Source: Hymenobacter montanus
Lineage (GTDB): Bacteria; Bacteroidota; Bacteroidia; Cytophagales; Hymenobacteraceae
Assembly: GCF_014699115.1 (NCBI RefSeq)
Contig: NZ_JACXAD010000005.1
Span: 1 to 64,000 of the forward strand
DNA: 64,000 nucleotides
Direction of reading: 5' to 3'
In this document: positions 52,934 through 62,508 of the stretch, piece after piece
Layout of the letters: the number at the start of each line of letters is the position of its first letter
Numbering within the stretch: position 1 is the stretch's first letter
Position numbers and translations under genes: made by a program
Notes under the pieces: model-generated
The model's input: the letters and a program-made list of their open reading frames with translations, nothing else
Databases searched by the model: none
Told to the model about the DNA's origin: nothing

Positions 52934-53244
52934 TTCAATTTGGGTTGGGTTAATGATGGTCTGGCGTATACGGCCAATGGGGTCGCAAGGTAGCAGATTG
53001 GATGGTTAACATAGTGGCCAGGGGAAAGTTCAGTTGGATGGTTTAGGCAAGGCATCCTTGCGGTGAATAGCGCATCACCCTATCCGAGCGCCTTAAAATA
53101 CTCTGCCAAAGGTTTGAGGTAATAACGCCAGTAATGGGGTGCAAGCCGTCGAGTCGAGGGTCACCGCGTAGGGCCTGCGGAGCCGTCTACTGACTTCTAC
53201 AAGGTCAGTAGATGCTAGTTTTGCATCTCATTTTAGCCCGCTTT
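52934..53244. other. Divergent intergenic region between trxA and MBOAT genes
   Basis: 311 bp without an ORF. It contains an 8-bp inverted repeat CTACTGAC/GTCAGTAG (53187-53211) just upstream of the MBOAT -7 box, and a weak trxA promoter candidate near 52988. Confidence 0.5.
53216..53223 (+). promoter_or_regulatory. Predicted -7 box for the MBOAT gene
   Basis: TAGTTTTG followed by CATC, 22 bp before the ATG at 53245. The inverted repeat at 53187-53211 lies right upstream and could be an operator. The ORF's first start at 53212 is excluded. Confidence 0.55.
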
Positions 53245-54705
53245 ATGCTATTCAACTCTCTTGAGTTCCTCATTTTTTTCCCGGTCGTAACAGTCCTCTT
53301 CTACCTGTTACCTCACCGGTTCCGCTGGCTTCATTTATTGGTAGCTAGTTGCGTCTTCTACATGGCTTTCATTCCTGTTTACATTTTAATTCTATTCCTG
53401 ACTATTGTAATCGACTACTACGCGGGCATCCTCATTGAGAGTGCCGTTGGCAGCCAACGCAAACTTTACCTGGCCATGAGCTTGGTTGCCAATATTGGAG
53501 TGCTTGCCGTTTTTAAATATTATAATTTTTTTATAGATAACGTCAATACCCTGCTCCACCTCAGTAGCCCAACTGCCTCGCTACCTCTCCTTAACATTAT
53601 TCTACCCATCGGCCTCTCGTTCCACACGTTTCAAGCGATGAGCTATACCATTGAGGTATATCGTCGTAATCAGGCTGCTGAACGCCATTTCGGGATTTAT
53701 GCCCTGTATGTGATGTTTTATCCCCAACTGGTAGCCGGACCGATTGAAAGGCCTCAAAATGTGCTTCACCAGTTTCACGAAAAGAAGTCGTTCAGCTACG
53801 ACCAGGTAACCAGCGGCCTTCGTCTGATGGCCTGGGGCTTATTCAAAAAAGTTGTGATAGCCGACCGGATGGCTTATCTGGTGAACGAGGTGTATACCAA
53901 GCCGCATGACTTTCATGGCCTGCCGCTACTAGTAGCCACTATCTTCTTCTCCGTCCAGATTTACTGTGACTTCTCCGGCTACTCCGATATGGCTCTTGGC
54001 GCAGCTCGGGTGATGGGATTTGAGCTGATGAAAAACTTTGATCGACCTTACTTTTCCCGGAGCATTTCCGAGTTCTGGCGCCGCTGGCACATTTCCCTCT
54101 CTACTTGGTTTAAGGACTATTTGTACATCAGCCTGGGGGGCAACCGGGTAGCGCTGCCCCGGGCGTGTTTCAACCTATTTTTTGTATTCCTGGTGAGTGG
54201 TCTGTGGCATGGCGCTAATTGGACTTTTATTGCTTGGGGCGCCATCCATGGCCTGTATCTGGTAATTGGGATGCTTACCAGGAAAAGCCGCGACAGCTTC
54301 ATTGAGCGCACACATATGCACTTTCTGAACAGTCCTCTCCTCAACGTTGCCTTTACCTGCATACTAGCAGCTTTTGCCTGGATTTTCTTCCGCGCAAATA
54401 CGCTGCATGATGCGCTCTACGTCATCACGCACCTCTTCGAAGGCAGTTCGTCTACCTGGCAAAATAATACCTATACTGGCTTGTCCACCGTTAAAGTATT
54501 CTACATGCCCCATGAATGGCTGGCCCTCTCCGGCGCCTTGGCTTTGCTATTCTTAATAGAAAAGGCTCAATATCGTATTGCGATCAATACTTGGCTGGTG
54601 CAACAAGCTACCCCGGTGCGTTGGGCCATTTATTACGGTATCATTTTATATACAGCCTTCCTAGGAGCGTTCAAGCATGTCCAGTTCATCTACTTCCAAT
54701 TCTAG
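53245..54705 (+). CDS. MBOAT family O-acyltransferase
   Basis: 486 residues from the ATG at 53245. Polytopic membrane enzyme (about ten helices) that moves acyl groups, usually acetyl, across the membrane onto polysaccharides. The catalytic His lies in SGLWHGANWTFIAWGAIHGLY, and a second conserved region is ISEFWRRWHISLSTWFKDYLYI. It resembles AlgI/PatA/DltB. It is followed 1 bp later by an SGNH-like partner. GC is lower than in surrounding core genes. Confidence 0.92.
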   Translation: MLFNSLEFLIFFPVVTVLFYLLPHRFRWLHLLVASCVFYMAFIPVYILILFLTIVIDYYAGILIESAVGSQRKLYLAMSLVANIGVLAVFKYYNFFIDNVNTLLHLSSPTASLPLLNIILPIGLSFHTFQAMSYTIEVYRRNQAAERHFGIYALYVMFYPQLVAGPIERPQNVLHQFHEKKSFSYDQVTSGLRLMAWGLFKKVVIADRMAYLVNEVYTKPHDFHGLPLLVATIFFSVQIYCDFSGYSDMALGAARVMGFELMKNFDRPYFSRSISEFWRRWHISLSTWFKDYLYISLGGNRVALPRACFNLFFVFLVSGLWHGANWTFIAWGAIHGLYLVIGMLTRKSRDSFIERTHMHFLNSPLLNVAFTCILAAFAWIFFRANTLHDALYVITHLFEGSSSTWQNNTYTGLSTVKVFYMPHEWLALSGALALLFLIEKAQYRIAINTWLVQQATPVRWAIYYGIILYTAFLGAFKHVQFIYFQF

Positions 54706-54706
54706 C

Positions 54707-55732
54707 ATGAACTCATTATCCCAAAATAGGGGCAGTAGTCGACTACTTATCAAGGCCCTACTGCTTAGCTTACCATTTCTCCCCGTCCTTGCTACCTATA
54801 TTGTCTTCGATCCCTTCCGCGTATTGTACAGCTACCAGAAGTTTGATGAGCCCTTTATAGTTATTCCCAACCGGGATTACATCAGCACCCAGATGTACCT
54901 GAACACCTATAAGCAGCGTCCTTATAGCAGTTTCATCCTTGGCAACTCGCGCACGATGAGCTTTATGATTCGAGACTGGACACCCTATATAGGTGACACG
55001 CTGGCCTTTCACTATGATGCCTCCGGTGAGTCTTTATACGGAATCTGGCGCAAGCTGCTCTTTTTAGAGCAGCATGGCTCCACTCTGAAGAACGTGCTAC
55101 TCGTAGTCGACCATCAATTACTAGAGAAAGTGAGCGATGAAGAAGGTCATATATTCCGTAAGGACCCCCGGACTACCGGCGAATTTCCCCTCAGTTTTCA
55201 GTTATCATTCCTAAAGGCCTATTTGTCCGACCTGTTTTTTTACAAATATCTCCGCTACCGTATTACGGGCAAGTTTGTTCCCGAAATGGGCGACGCGCTC
55301 GGAAACCGTCGTATAGACTACGACCCGGTGACCAACGATTTGACTTTGCCTGACATTAATGCGGAAATCAAACGCGACTCGCTTGGATTCTACGCCCACA
55401 ACACCCGGCTACGTGGCCGTAAACCCGGTGTTGCCCATGCAGTCATCGGCGCGGCTCAGCTACGTGAACTGATTGCCATCTGCAATATCTTCAAGCGGCA
55501 TCGCACCAATTTCCATTTTGTAATTAGTCCCCTTTACCAACAGCAGCAGTTGAATCCCGCTGATCTGACTATCCTACAGCGCACCTTTGGCGCCAACCGA
55601 ATTCATGACTTTAGCGGCGTGAATGAATTTACCGCGTTCGTGGGTAACTATTACGAAGAATCTCACTACCGCCCCCATGTCGGCCGGCAGATTTTGAAGC
55701 GCGTTTATGCCCCCTCAATTAATGCCAGATAG
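54707..55732 (+). CDS. SGNH-like partner of the MBOAT acyltransferase
   Basis: 341 residues from the ATG at 54707, 1 bp after the MBOAT stop. An N-terminal membrane anchor (about 14-35, LLIKALLLSLPFLPVLATYIV) precedes a periplasmic domain. A nucleophile-like Ser sits in FILGNSRTMSF and a C-terminal ESHYRPHVGRQIL carries the His of the catalytic block. The pattern is like AlgJ/AlgX or DltD, which complete acyl transfer. The acceptor polymer is unknown. An earlier start at 54677 would overlap MBOAT. Confidence 0.82.
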   Translation: MNSLSQNRGSSRLLIKALLLSLPFLPVLATYIVFDPFRVLYSYQKFDEPFIVIPNRDYISTQMYLNTYKQRPYSSFILGNSRTMSFMIRDWTPYIGDTLAFHYDASGESLYGIWRKLLFLEQHGSTLKNVLLVVDHQLLEKVSDEEGHIFRKDPRTTGEFPLSFQLSFLKAYLSDLFFYKYLRYRITGKFVPEMGDALGNRRIDYDPVTNDLTLPDINAEIKRDSLGFYAHNTRLRGRKPGVAHAVIGAAQLRELIAICNIFKRHRTNFHFVISPLYQQQQLNPADLTILQRTFGANRIHDFSGVNEFTAFVGNYYEESHYRPHVGRQILKRVYAPSINAR

Positions 55733-55794
55733 GCCTTGCGGCTGTCAGGCGAGCCCACTCGGGAGGTGAAGCCGACCAAAATGTGAACTGCACC

Positions 55795-55835
55795 AAACAA
55801 AGCCAGCTGCTTCAGGAATGCAGTTGGCTTTGTTT
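55795..55835. terminator. Bidirectional terminator between the SGNH-like gene and dnaE
   Basis: 16-bp stem with one G-U (55795-55810 and 55820-55835), 9-nt loop, with A and T tracts at the ends. It lies between convergent genes. Confidence 0.85.
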
Positions 55836-55849
55836 ACGTAAGCTGACCA

Positions 55850-58800
55850 TTAAATCAGGGTGCACACTTCCAGTTCCAGCTCGCGCATTTTCTCGATAAA
55901 CCCTTTCGGCTCAATCTGAAACTTGCGCGAGAACATGTCGACCGACAGATGCTCGTGCGGCTCCACGAACTGGATTTCGAGACGCTTGCCCCCCGGGGCG
56001 TGGTCGATGGCATCCTGCAGCCGGTCGAGCATGGGGCCCGTGACGGTGCGCAGGTCCAGGCGCACGCGCACCCCTTTGCTCATCTTCTCGGCCACGTCGG
56101 CCAGGGGTTGCATCGAGAGGATGCGCAGGTCCCACTGGTCCTGGGTATGGCGGCGCAGCTCCTGCTTGAGGCGTACGTACATGGGCGGCACCTGCTCGTT
56201 GGGGTAGTTGCGCGGGTTGATGAGCGGGGCAAACTTGGTGTAGTCGTCGCGAAACAGCGCCGGGTTGATGCTGGTCTCGTAGTCTTCCAGGGTGAAGGTG
56301 CAGAAGGGCTGGCCGTTTTTGGTGGTCTTAAACAAGACGTTGGTGATGAGGCCCGCCACCGCTATTTCCTTGTTCTTGATTTCGTCCACCTTGTCGAGGC
56401 CGCAGGTGCAGTAAGCATCGAGCTCCAGCTTGTAGCTATCGAGGGGGTGCCCCGACAGGTAGAAGCCCACCACCTCCTTTTCGCGGCGCAGCTGCTCGGT
56501 TTTACTCCAGGGCTCCAGGTCGTGGATCTTGGGCAGCGGCGCGGCCACCGCCCCGAAGGCGCCGGCACCGAACAGGCTGTGCTGGGCCGATTCCTTCGCC
56601 GCCTGGTGCTGCTGGCCCATTTTCATGGCCTTTTCGATGAGGTTTTGGTCGCCGGCCGGGGCATCGAGATATAAGCGGCGGTGCTTGCCGAAGTTGTCGA
56701 AGGCCCCGGCCTGGGCCAGACTTTCGAAGGTTTTCTTGTTCACCGTGCGCAGGCTCACCCGCTTGGCGAAGTCGAAAATATCGGTGTACTCGCCGTTTTT
56801 CTCCCGCTCCTCCACCATGCTTTCCACCGCGAGTTCACCCGCCCCTTTCACGGCGCCCATGCCAAAGCGGATGGCGCCCTCCTGGTTCACGTTGAACTTC
56901 AGCAGGCTTTCGTTCACGTCGGGCCCGAGCACGGGCACCCCCTGCTTCCGGGCTTCCTCAATGAAGAAGGTCACCTTCTTGATGTCGCCCATGTTGTTGG
57001 TGAGCACGGCGGCCATGTACTCAGCCGGGTAGTTGGCCTTGAGGTAGCCGGTCTGGTAGGCCACCACGGAATAAGCGGCGGAATGGGAGCGGTTAAACCC
57101 GTATTCAGCGAACTTCTCCATCACGTCGAACACCTCGTTGGCCTTCTTCGGCGCGATGCCGTGCAGCTTCTTGGCGCCTTCGATGAACTTCTCGCGCTCG
57201 AGGGCCATCTTTTTCATGTCCTTCTTGCCCATGGCCCGGCGCAGCAGGTCGGCGCCGCCGAGCGAGTAGCCGGCCAGGATCTGCGCCGTCTGCATAATTT
57301 GCTCCTGGTACACCATAATCCCCTGGCTGTATTCCAGGATGGGTTTCAGCAGCTCGTGCGGGTATTCTATTTCCTCGCGCCCGTGCTTGCGGTTGATGAA
57401 GTTCGGGATGAACTGCATGGGGCCCGGCCGGTACAAGGCGTTCATGGCAATCAAGTCTTCGATGTTCGTCGGCTTGAGGTCCTTCAGGTATTGGCGCATG
57501 CCTTCCGATTCAAACTGGAAGGTGCCGATGGTGTCGCCGCGCTGGTAGAGGGCATAGGTTTTCTCGTCGTCGAGGGGGATGTCGTCGATGTCGATCTTCA
57601 CGCCGTGGTTGCGCTCGATCAGGCGCAGGGCGTCCACGATGATGGTCAGAGTTTTCAGGCCCAGGAAGTCCATCTTCAGCATGCCGGCGCTCTCAATCAC
57701 CTTGCCGTCGAACTGAGTCACGAGCAGGTCCGAATCCTTGGACGTGGACACGGGAATGTACTTCGTGATGTCGTCGGGCGCAATGATGACGCCGGCGGCG
57801 TGAATGCCGGTGTTGCGCACCGAGCCTTCGAGGCGCTCGGCCAGGCGCAGGATGTAGCCCTTGAGGTTATCGGGCGAGTCGTCGCGCCGAATCATGTCGA
57901 GCTCCTGGTTTTCGGCGAAAGCCCCGGCCAGGGTGGTACCGGGCTTGTCGGGCACCATCTTGGTGAGGTCGTTGGTTTGCGGCAGGGGCAGCTCCATAGC
58001 GCGGGCTACGTCCTTAATGCTGGACTTGGCCGCCATGGTGCCGAAGGTAATAATCTGGGCCACCTGGGTCTTGCCGTACTTTCCCACCACGTAGTCGATG
58101 ACCTTCTGGCGGTTCACGTCGTCAAAGTCAATGTCGATATCGGGCATCGACACCCGCTCGGGGTTCAGGAAGCGCTCGAATAGCAACGAGTACTTGATGG
58201 GGTCGATGTTGGTGATGCCTATGCAGTACGCCACCGCCGAGCCGGCGGCCGACCCCCGGCCGGGGCCCACGGCCACGCCCACCGAGCGGCCGTGGTTGAT
58301 GAAGTCCTGGGTAATGAGGAAGTAACCCGCAAAGCCCATGGTTTGGATGATGCGCAGCTCGTAGTCGAGGCGCTCCTCAATTTCGGGGGTGCGCTCGGAG
58401 TAGCGCGGCTTGGGCCCCTCAAACGCCCCTTTATAGGTGAGGTGCCGCAGAAACTCGTCGGCGTTGGCAAACTGCGGGGGCAGCGGGAAGTTGGGCAGCA
58501 GGATGTCGCGGGCCAGCTTCGGGGGCGTGATTTTGTCGACTATCTCGTTGGTGTTGTCCAGGCTTTCCGGCACGTCGTGGAACAGGGTCGCCATTTCCGC
58601 CTGGGTCTTGAAATAGAACTGGTCGTTGGCGAAGCCGAAGCGGGTATGCGGCTTGGGCTTCTGCAGCTCCTCGTCGATGCGGCGCAGCTGGCGCTGGGCG
58701 TTTTCGTCACGACCATAGTCGCGGCGCAGGTTGTCGAGCAGGTCGTACTTCACCTCGCCCTTGCTCGTGAGCAGGGTGTAGTAGTTGGTGCGGATGTCAC

Positions 58801-59533
58801 CCACCGGAATACTGTGCTCCTCACCGGTGTTCACGCACAGCAGCAGGTCGTGGGCCGCGTAGTCGGTTTGGTCGACGTAGTGCGAGTCGTTGGTACAAAT
58901 CACCTTCACGTTGTACTTCCGGGCGAAGCCCAGCAGCACCTGGTTCACGTCTTCCTGGCTTTTGCCGGTGCCGTCGAAGTCCATCAGCCCGTGGCGCTGA
59001 ATTTCGATGTAGAAGTCCTCGCCGAACACGTCGAGCCACCACTTCAGCTTTTCCTCGGCCTGGGCCTCGGTCCCGAACAGAATAGTTTGGGGAATCTCGG
59101 CCCCGATGCAGCAGCTGGTGGCAATCAGGCCCTCGTGGTACTGCAACAGCAAGTCCTTGTCGATGCGGGGGAACTTAGAATACAGGCCCTCAATAAAGCT
59201 CAGCGAGCAGAGCTTGGCCAGGTTGTGGTAGCCGGCCTGGTCCTTGGCGAGCAGCAGCTGGTGGTAGCGGTTGTCGCGCTCGCCCTTCTCCCGGCTGAAG
59301 GTCTTCTTGTGGCGGTCGTCCACCAGGTAGAACTCGCAGCCGACGATGGGCTTCACGTTGTACTTATTGGCCTCGGCCACGAAGTTGAACGCCCCGAACA
59401 TGTTGCCGTGGTCGGTGAGGGCCACGGCCGGCATTCCGTCGGCCTGGGCTTTCTTCATCAGGGCCGAAATGCTGGCCTGGCCGTCGAGCAGCGAGTATTG
59501 GGTGTGGCTGTGGAGGTGCGAGAAAACGGGCAT
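55850..59533 (-). CDS. dnaE: DNA polymerase III alpha subunit
   Basis: 1227 residues, replicative polymerase. An N-terminal PHP domain (HLHSHTQYSLLDG, ALTDHGNMFGAF) keeps its His/Asp motifs, so it may have residual proofreading or metal binding. The catalytic Asp block is PDIDIDF (464-470), with GPGRGSAAGS earlier. C-terminal parts include the tandem HhH and OB-fold regions (IAVAGLITNVLFKT). It is the DnaE type, not PolC. The ATG at 59533 starts the PHP domain, and the promoter is 62 bp upstream. Confidence 0.98.
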   Translation of the reverse strand: MPVFSHLHSHTQYSLLDGQASISALMKKAQADGMPAVALTDHGNMFGAFNFVAEANKYNVKPIVGCEFYLVDDRHKKTFSREKGERDNRYHQLLLAKDQAGYHNLAKLCSLSFIEGLYSKFPRIDKDLLLQYHEGLIATSCCIGAEIPQTILFGTEAQAEEKLKWWLDVFGEDFYIEIQRHGLMDFDGTGKSQEDVNQVLLGFARKYNVKVICTNDSHYVDQTDYAAHDLLLCVNTGEEHSIPVGDIRTNYYTLLTSKGEVKYDLLDNLRRDYGRDENAQRQLRRIDEELQKPKPHTRFGFANDQFYFKTQAEMATLFHDVPESLDNTNEIVDKITPPKLARDILLPNFPLPPQFANADEFLRHLTYKGAFEGPKPRYSERTPEIEERLDYELRIIQTMGFAGYFLITQDFINHGRSVGVAVGPGRGSAAGSAVAYCIGITNIDPIKYSLLFERFLNPERVSMPDIDIDFDDVNRQKVIDYVVGKYGKTQVAQIITFGTMAAKSSIKDVARAMELPLPQTNDLTKMVPDKPGTTLAGAFAENQELDMIRRDDSPDNLKGYILRLAERLEGSVRNTGIHAAGVIIAPDDITKYIPVSTSKDSDLLVTQFDGKVIESAGMLKMDFLGLKTLTIIVDALRLIERNHGVKIDIDDIPLDDEKTYALYQRGDTIGTFQFESEGMRQYLKDLKPTNIEDLIAMNALYRPGPMQFIPNFINRKHGREEIEYPHELLKPILEYSQGIMVYQEQIMQTAQILAGYSLGGADLLRRAMGKKDMKKMALEREKFIEGAKKLHGIAPKKANEVFDVMEKFAEYGFNRSHSAAYSVVAYQTGYLKANYPAEYMAAVLTNNMGDIKKVTFFIEEARKQGVPVLGPDVNESLLKFNVNQEGAIRFGMGAVKGAGELAVESMVEEREKNGEYTDIFDFAKRVSLRTVNKKTFESLAQAGAFDNFGKHRRLYLDAPAGDQNLIEKAMKMGQQHQAAKESAQHSLFGAGAFGAVAAPLPKIHDLEPWSKTEQLRREKEVVGFYLSGHPLDSYKLELDAYCTCGLDKVDEIKNKEIAVAGLITNVLFKTTKNGQPFCTFTLEDYETSINPALFRDDYTKFAPLINPRNYPNEQVPPMYVRLKQELRRHTQDQWDLRILSMQPLADVAEKMSKGVRVRLDLRTVTGPMLDRLQDAIDHAPGGKRLEIQFVEPHEHLSVDMFSRKFQIEPKGFIEKMRELELEVCTLI

Positions 59534-60008
59534 TGGGTACGGCTGAGGAATAGAGGAGGAAGCCGTCGGCGGGGAATTGCAGGCTCCTCATTTCCAAAGT
59601 TACCGCCCCAAAGCCGCCTTTGCCAAACGCGGCGGCCCGTGATAGGAGCCTGCTTCGGGCCCGCGTGAAACCTCGAGCTGCGGTAAAAACCGACCACGCA
59701 GAAGCTAAAGACAAGCACCCTCTATGGAGCAGTGGTATTGCTGAAGTTGATAAGTGTGGTGTCGGCCAACGAAAAAGCGGCAGCGCCGAAGGCCCCGCTC
59801 CCAAAGTCGCCGGCCCTGAAGGAAAGGCTTACCCCCTACCCCAACTCACCGAAATGCTACCCTGGCCGAAAACGGAAAATCTACTTTAAGTAACCAGTCA
59901 CAAGTACTGGTCTAGCAAAAGGCGGTCCTGCTCATCTGGCGTCCGCGGAGCCGAAGCAGGATGGGCTGCTAGAGGCCGTTACTTAGGCACAAGGACTTAA
60001 GGAATGGA
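59534..60008. other. Intergenic region between dnaE and LysM gene
   Basis: 475 bp. Besides the dnaE promoter it holds a hairpin made of CTAGCA/TGCTAG and TCCTGCT/AGCAGGA (59912-59972), which may end the LysM gene transcript, and a smaller ACCAGT/ACTGGT hairpin near 59893-59911. A plus-strand 89-codon ORF is not convincing. Confidence 0.6.
59595..59626 (-). promoter_or_regulatory. Promoter of dnaE
   Basis: On the minus strand TTG (59624-59626), a 21-bp spacer and TAACTTTG (59595-59602) fit the Bacteroidota promoter. Confidence 0.65.
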
Positions 60009-62357
60009 TTATTTTTGGGCGGCAAACACCCGCAGCACCTCACCCAGTTTTGCCGTGGCGTCTTGCTTCCCATTCCAGGCCTGTAGGTCGGCTACGGTTA
60101 CCCCGTAGCGGCGGGAGATGCTGTACAGGGTTTCGCCAATCGCCACCGTGTGCTGAATTGCGGCGCTAATCGCGGCCGTTGGCCCCGTAGCAACTGGCGA
60201 AGCGGTCTTTTGGGGCACGTATAGTGCCGGGTTGGTTCCAGCGGCTGCCGGGGAGGCTATTGGGCGAGCCACTGGCGTCGGCGCCGGGGGCCGCGCCGCC
60301 GCAACCGGGGGCAAGCTCGGCGCCTGCAGCAGCAATACCTGTCCCACGCTCAGGTTAGCGGACGGCGCCAGCTGATTGATAGCCAGCAAGGTGGCTGGCG
60401 GTATCTGGTAACGCCGGCCAATGGCGTACACCGTTTCGCCCCGCGCTACCCGGTGCGTCGCCGGGACCACGGCCCCAGTCGGGGACCCATTGGTTGAGGG
60501 TCCAGGAGTTACCGGTCCAGGAGTTACTGGCACGGGAGCGGGCGCGGCAGCGGGCTTGGGGGCCACGGCAACGGACCGTGGGGTGGCGGGCACGGGCTCC
60601 GACTTGACGGGCGCGGGCTCCGACTTGACGGGCGCGGGCTTTGATACCGTCACGGCTGGCCTACTTACTACCGGCTCCGGTAGCGGCTCCGCAGCTAGCT
60701 CGGGCTGGCTAGGTTCGGGTTCGCGGGGCTCATCGGCCAAGGGACTGGAGGGGGGTACCGGCGCCGGGGGCGATAATTCGGCTACTACTTCCGGCGCGGG
60801 CGCCACGGGGCGCACGGGGGTCGATACTGGCGTGGGAGCTGGCTCTGGGGATTGACTTGCCTGGGCGGGGGTACTCGGGGCCGGCAGGGCCTCCCCCCAG
60901 CCGTCTTGGGCGGCCGCCTTGGCTCGTTCGGCTTTTGCCGATTCGCGCCTCCCTCTCCGAGCGGCGGCTTGGCGGCGGCCCGGGGTCACCAGGACGGGCT
61001 CCCCGGTCCCGGCAACGGCTTCCGGGCTCGGGCGGCGAGGGGCTTTGGCCACCCGTTCCAGCCGCGCGCCTTCCGACAAGGTCCGGTACTCCACGGCTAC
61101 TTCGCGGGGCCGCACGTGCTGGAGCCACAACACGCGCCCAGGTCGCAGCTCCTCGGGCAGGAACATGCGATTTTTGCTCATGATGGCCTTTTTGCGGATA
61201 CCGTACTTCTGGGCCACGTCAAACACGGTTTCGCCCGGCTGCACCACGTGGTACTCTACGGCCGCAGCGTCGCGCTTGCTTTCCAAGTAGTACGGGCGGC
61301 CCGGCACCACCGCGTCGAACGGGGTCAATTCATTGTCGTGCAAGAAATCCCGCAGCCCCTTGTGGCCCCGGCGAGCGAGGTCGGCAGTGGTTTCGCCGGG
61401 CAGCGCGACGAGTGCCCGCAAGTCGTTCACCCGTACTTCGGCCGGGTTGTCGGCAACCTCGGGCATGGTCAGGAGCTCTTGGCTGCTCTGCAAGCGCTGA
61501 TTGGCCAGGATAGTGGCGGCCTGGGTAATGTCACTGACGGGCACAATGAGCGTATAAGGACGGTCGGTGGGCACAGCCGCCGCCAGCAGCCAGTGGTTAT
61601 GCACGGCCAGGGCGGCGGGATCGACGCGCAGGAGCTGGGCCTGGGCCTGGAGGCTTTGGCCCGCCAGGGCCGGAAACTCCAGGAGGCGCAGCGGAGGGTT
61701 TGGGTTCAGGCCGCAGGCCGTTTCGAAAGTAACTTTCTGGGCCAGAAACATCAGCAGGTAGGGCGAGGTGGCCTCGGTGATGGCCATTTCGGTGGCATCG
61801 GCGTGGGTGGGCAGCGTGTAAGGCATTACGCCACTCAGACCGGTGTAGTAGCTGAGCAGGGCGTTTAACCAGTTGTGCAGCTTGGCATTGTTGCGGGACA
61901 GGTAGCGGGCGGCTGCCCGGGTGCTGGCCGCCAGGTGCTGGCGCTCGTCGACGGCGTCGTTCACCACCAGGCCCAGCCCCGTGGCGGTTTCCTGCTTAAG
62001 CTGCCAGTAGCCCACGGCTTCGTGCGCACTGCGCGCATCGCCCTGCAAGGCACTTTCCTGGAGGGCCAGGTAGCGAAAGTCCAAGGGCACCCCTTCGGCT
62101 TTCAGTACTCGGTCGATAATGGGAAACGCGGCATCAGCCAAATCTACCCGCGCCTGAAACGACGGCTGGTGGCGGACCAGGCCATCGGCTTTTTGTTGCA
62201 CCAGCTGCTGCGCTGCTTCATTCAACACCAAGTGTAATCCGGCCACATCCAGGGTCGCCGGCACTTGCGGACGCGGGCGGGAAGCAAGGGGTTGGGCCGC
62301 TAGCGGGCGCCCCAGGCCCCAGCCCAACAACAGAAATAACACGACTATTTTTCGCAT
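60009..62357 (-). CDS. LysM-containing lytic transglycosylase (MltD-like)
   Basis: 782 residues from the ATG at 62357. Signal peptide (KIVVLFLLLGWGLGRPLAAQ), then a lysozyme-like domain (about 60-210) with the probable catalytic Glu in ALQESALQGDARSAHEAV. LysM motifs are at ~370-415 (VVQPGETVFDVAQKYGIRKK), ~638 (RVARGETVYAIGRRYQIPPA) and ~740 (TVAIGETLYSISRRYGVTVA). A Pro/Ala/Glu-rich linker between LysM 1 and 2 includes tandem VKSEPAP units, encoded by 21-bp DNA repeats (~60589-60650) and 15-bp repeats (60499-60528). It cleaves peptidoglycan glycan strands. Likely periplasmic. Confidence 0.88.
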   Translation of the reverse strand: MRKIVVLFLLLGWGLGRPLAAQPLASRPRPQVPATLDVAGLHLVLNEAAQQLVQQKADGLVRHQPSFQARVDLADAAFPIIDRVLKAEGVPLDFRYLALQESALQGDARSAHEAVGYWQLKQETATGLGLVVNDAVDERQHLAASTRAAARYLSRNNAKLHNWLNALLSYYTGLSGVMPYTLPTHADATEMAITEATSPYLLMFLAQKVTFETACGLNPNPPLRLLEFPALAGQSLQAQAQLLRVDPAALAVHNHWLLAAAVPTDRPYTLIVPVSDITQAATILANQRLQSSQELLTMPEVADNPAEVRVNDLRALVALPGETTADLARRGHKGLRDFLHDNELTPFDAVVPGRPYYLESKRDAAAVEYHVVQPGETVFDVAQKYGIRKKAIMSKNRMFLPEELRPGRVLWLQHVRPREVAVEYRTLSEGARLERVAKAPRRPSPEAVAGTGEPVLVTPGRRQAAARRGRRESAKAERAKAAAQDGWGEALPAPSTPAQASQSPEPAPTPVSTPVRPVAPAPEVVAELSPPAPVPPSSPLADEPREPEPSQPELAAEPLPEPVVSRPAVTVSKPAPVKSEPAPVKSEPVPATPRSVAVAPKPAAAPAPVPVTPGPVTPGPSTNGSPTGAVVPATHRVARGETVYAIGRRYQIPPATLLAINQLAPSANLSVGQVLLLQAPSLPPVAAARPPAPTPVARPIASPAAAGTNPALYVPQKTASPVATGPTAAISAAIQHTVAIGETLYSISRRYGVTVADLQAWNGKQDATAKLGEVLRVFAAQK

Positions 62358-62508
62358 AAGCAACGCCGACCTGAAGCAATTACCTCGGCTGCCTCCTTGG
62401 CCGGAACCTGCAAATAACCTGATTTTTAGTTAAAGGAGCGACGAGCGCCGTTGAGAATGATTGCTTCCGCTCCAAGCCTTGAAATGTTCTACTTTTAATT
62501 AGGACGAC

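Noticed and set aside
56681..59668. Long plus-strand ORFs opposite dnaE (and similar ORFs opposite the PBP1A, panB, pepP and carboxylase genes)
   Set aside because: They are antisense to strongly conserved genes, with Val/His/Gly/Leu-rich shadow composition caused by high GC at third codon positions.
59620..59889. 89-codon plus-strand ORF between dnaE and the LysM gene
   Set aside because: Low-complexity Lys/Pro/Ala-rich, overlaps the dnaE promoter on the other strand, no family resemblance.
60499..60650. Short tandem repeats as a possible satellite or CRISPR
   Set aside because: They are in-frame and encode Pro/Val/Lys/Ser/Glu linker units in the LysM protein.
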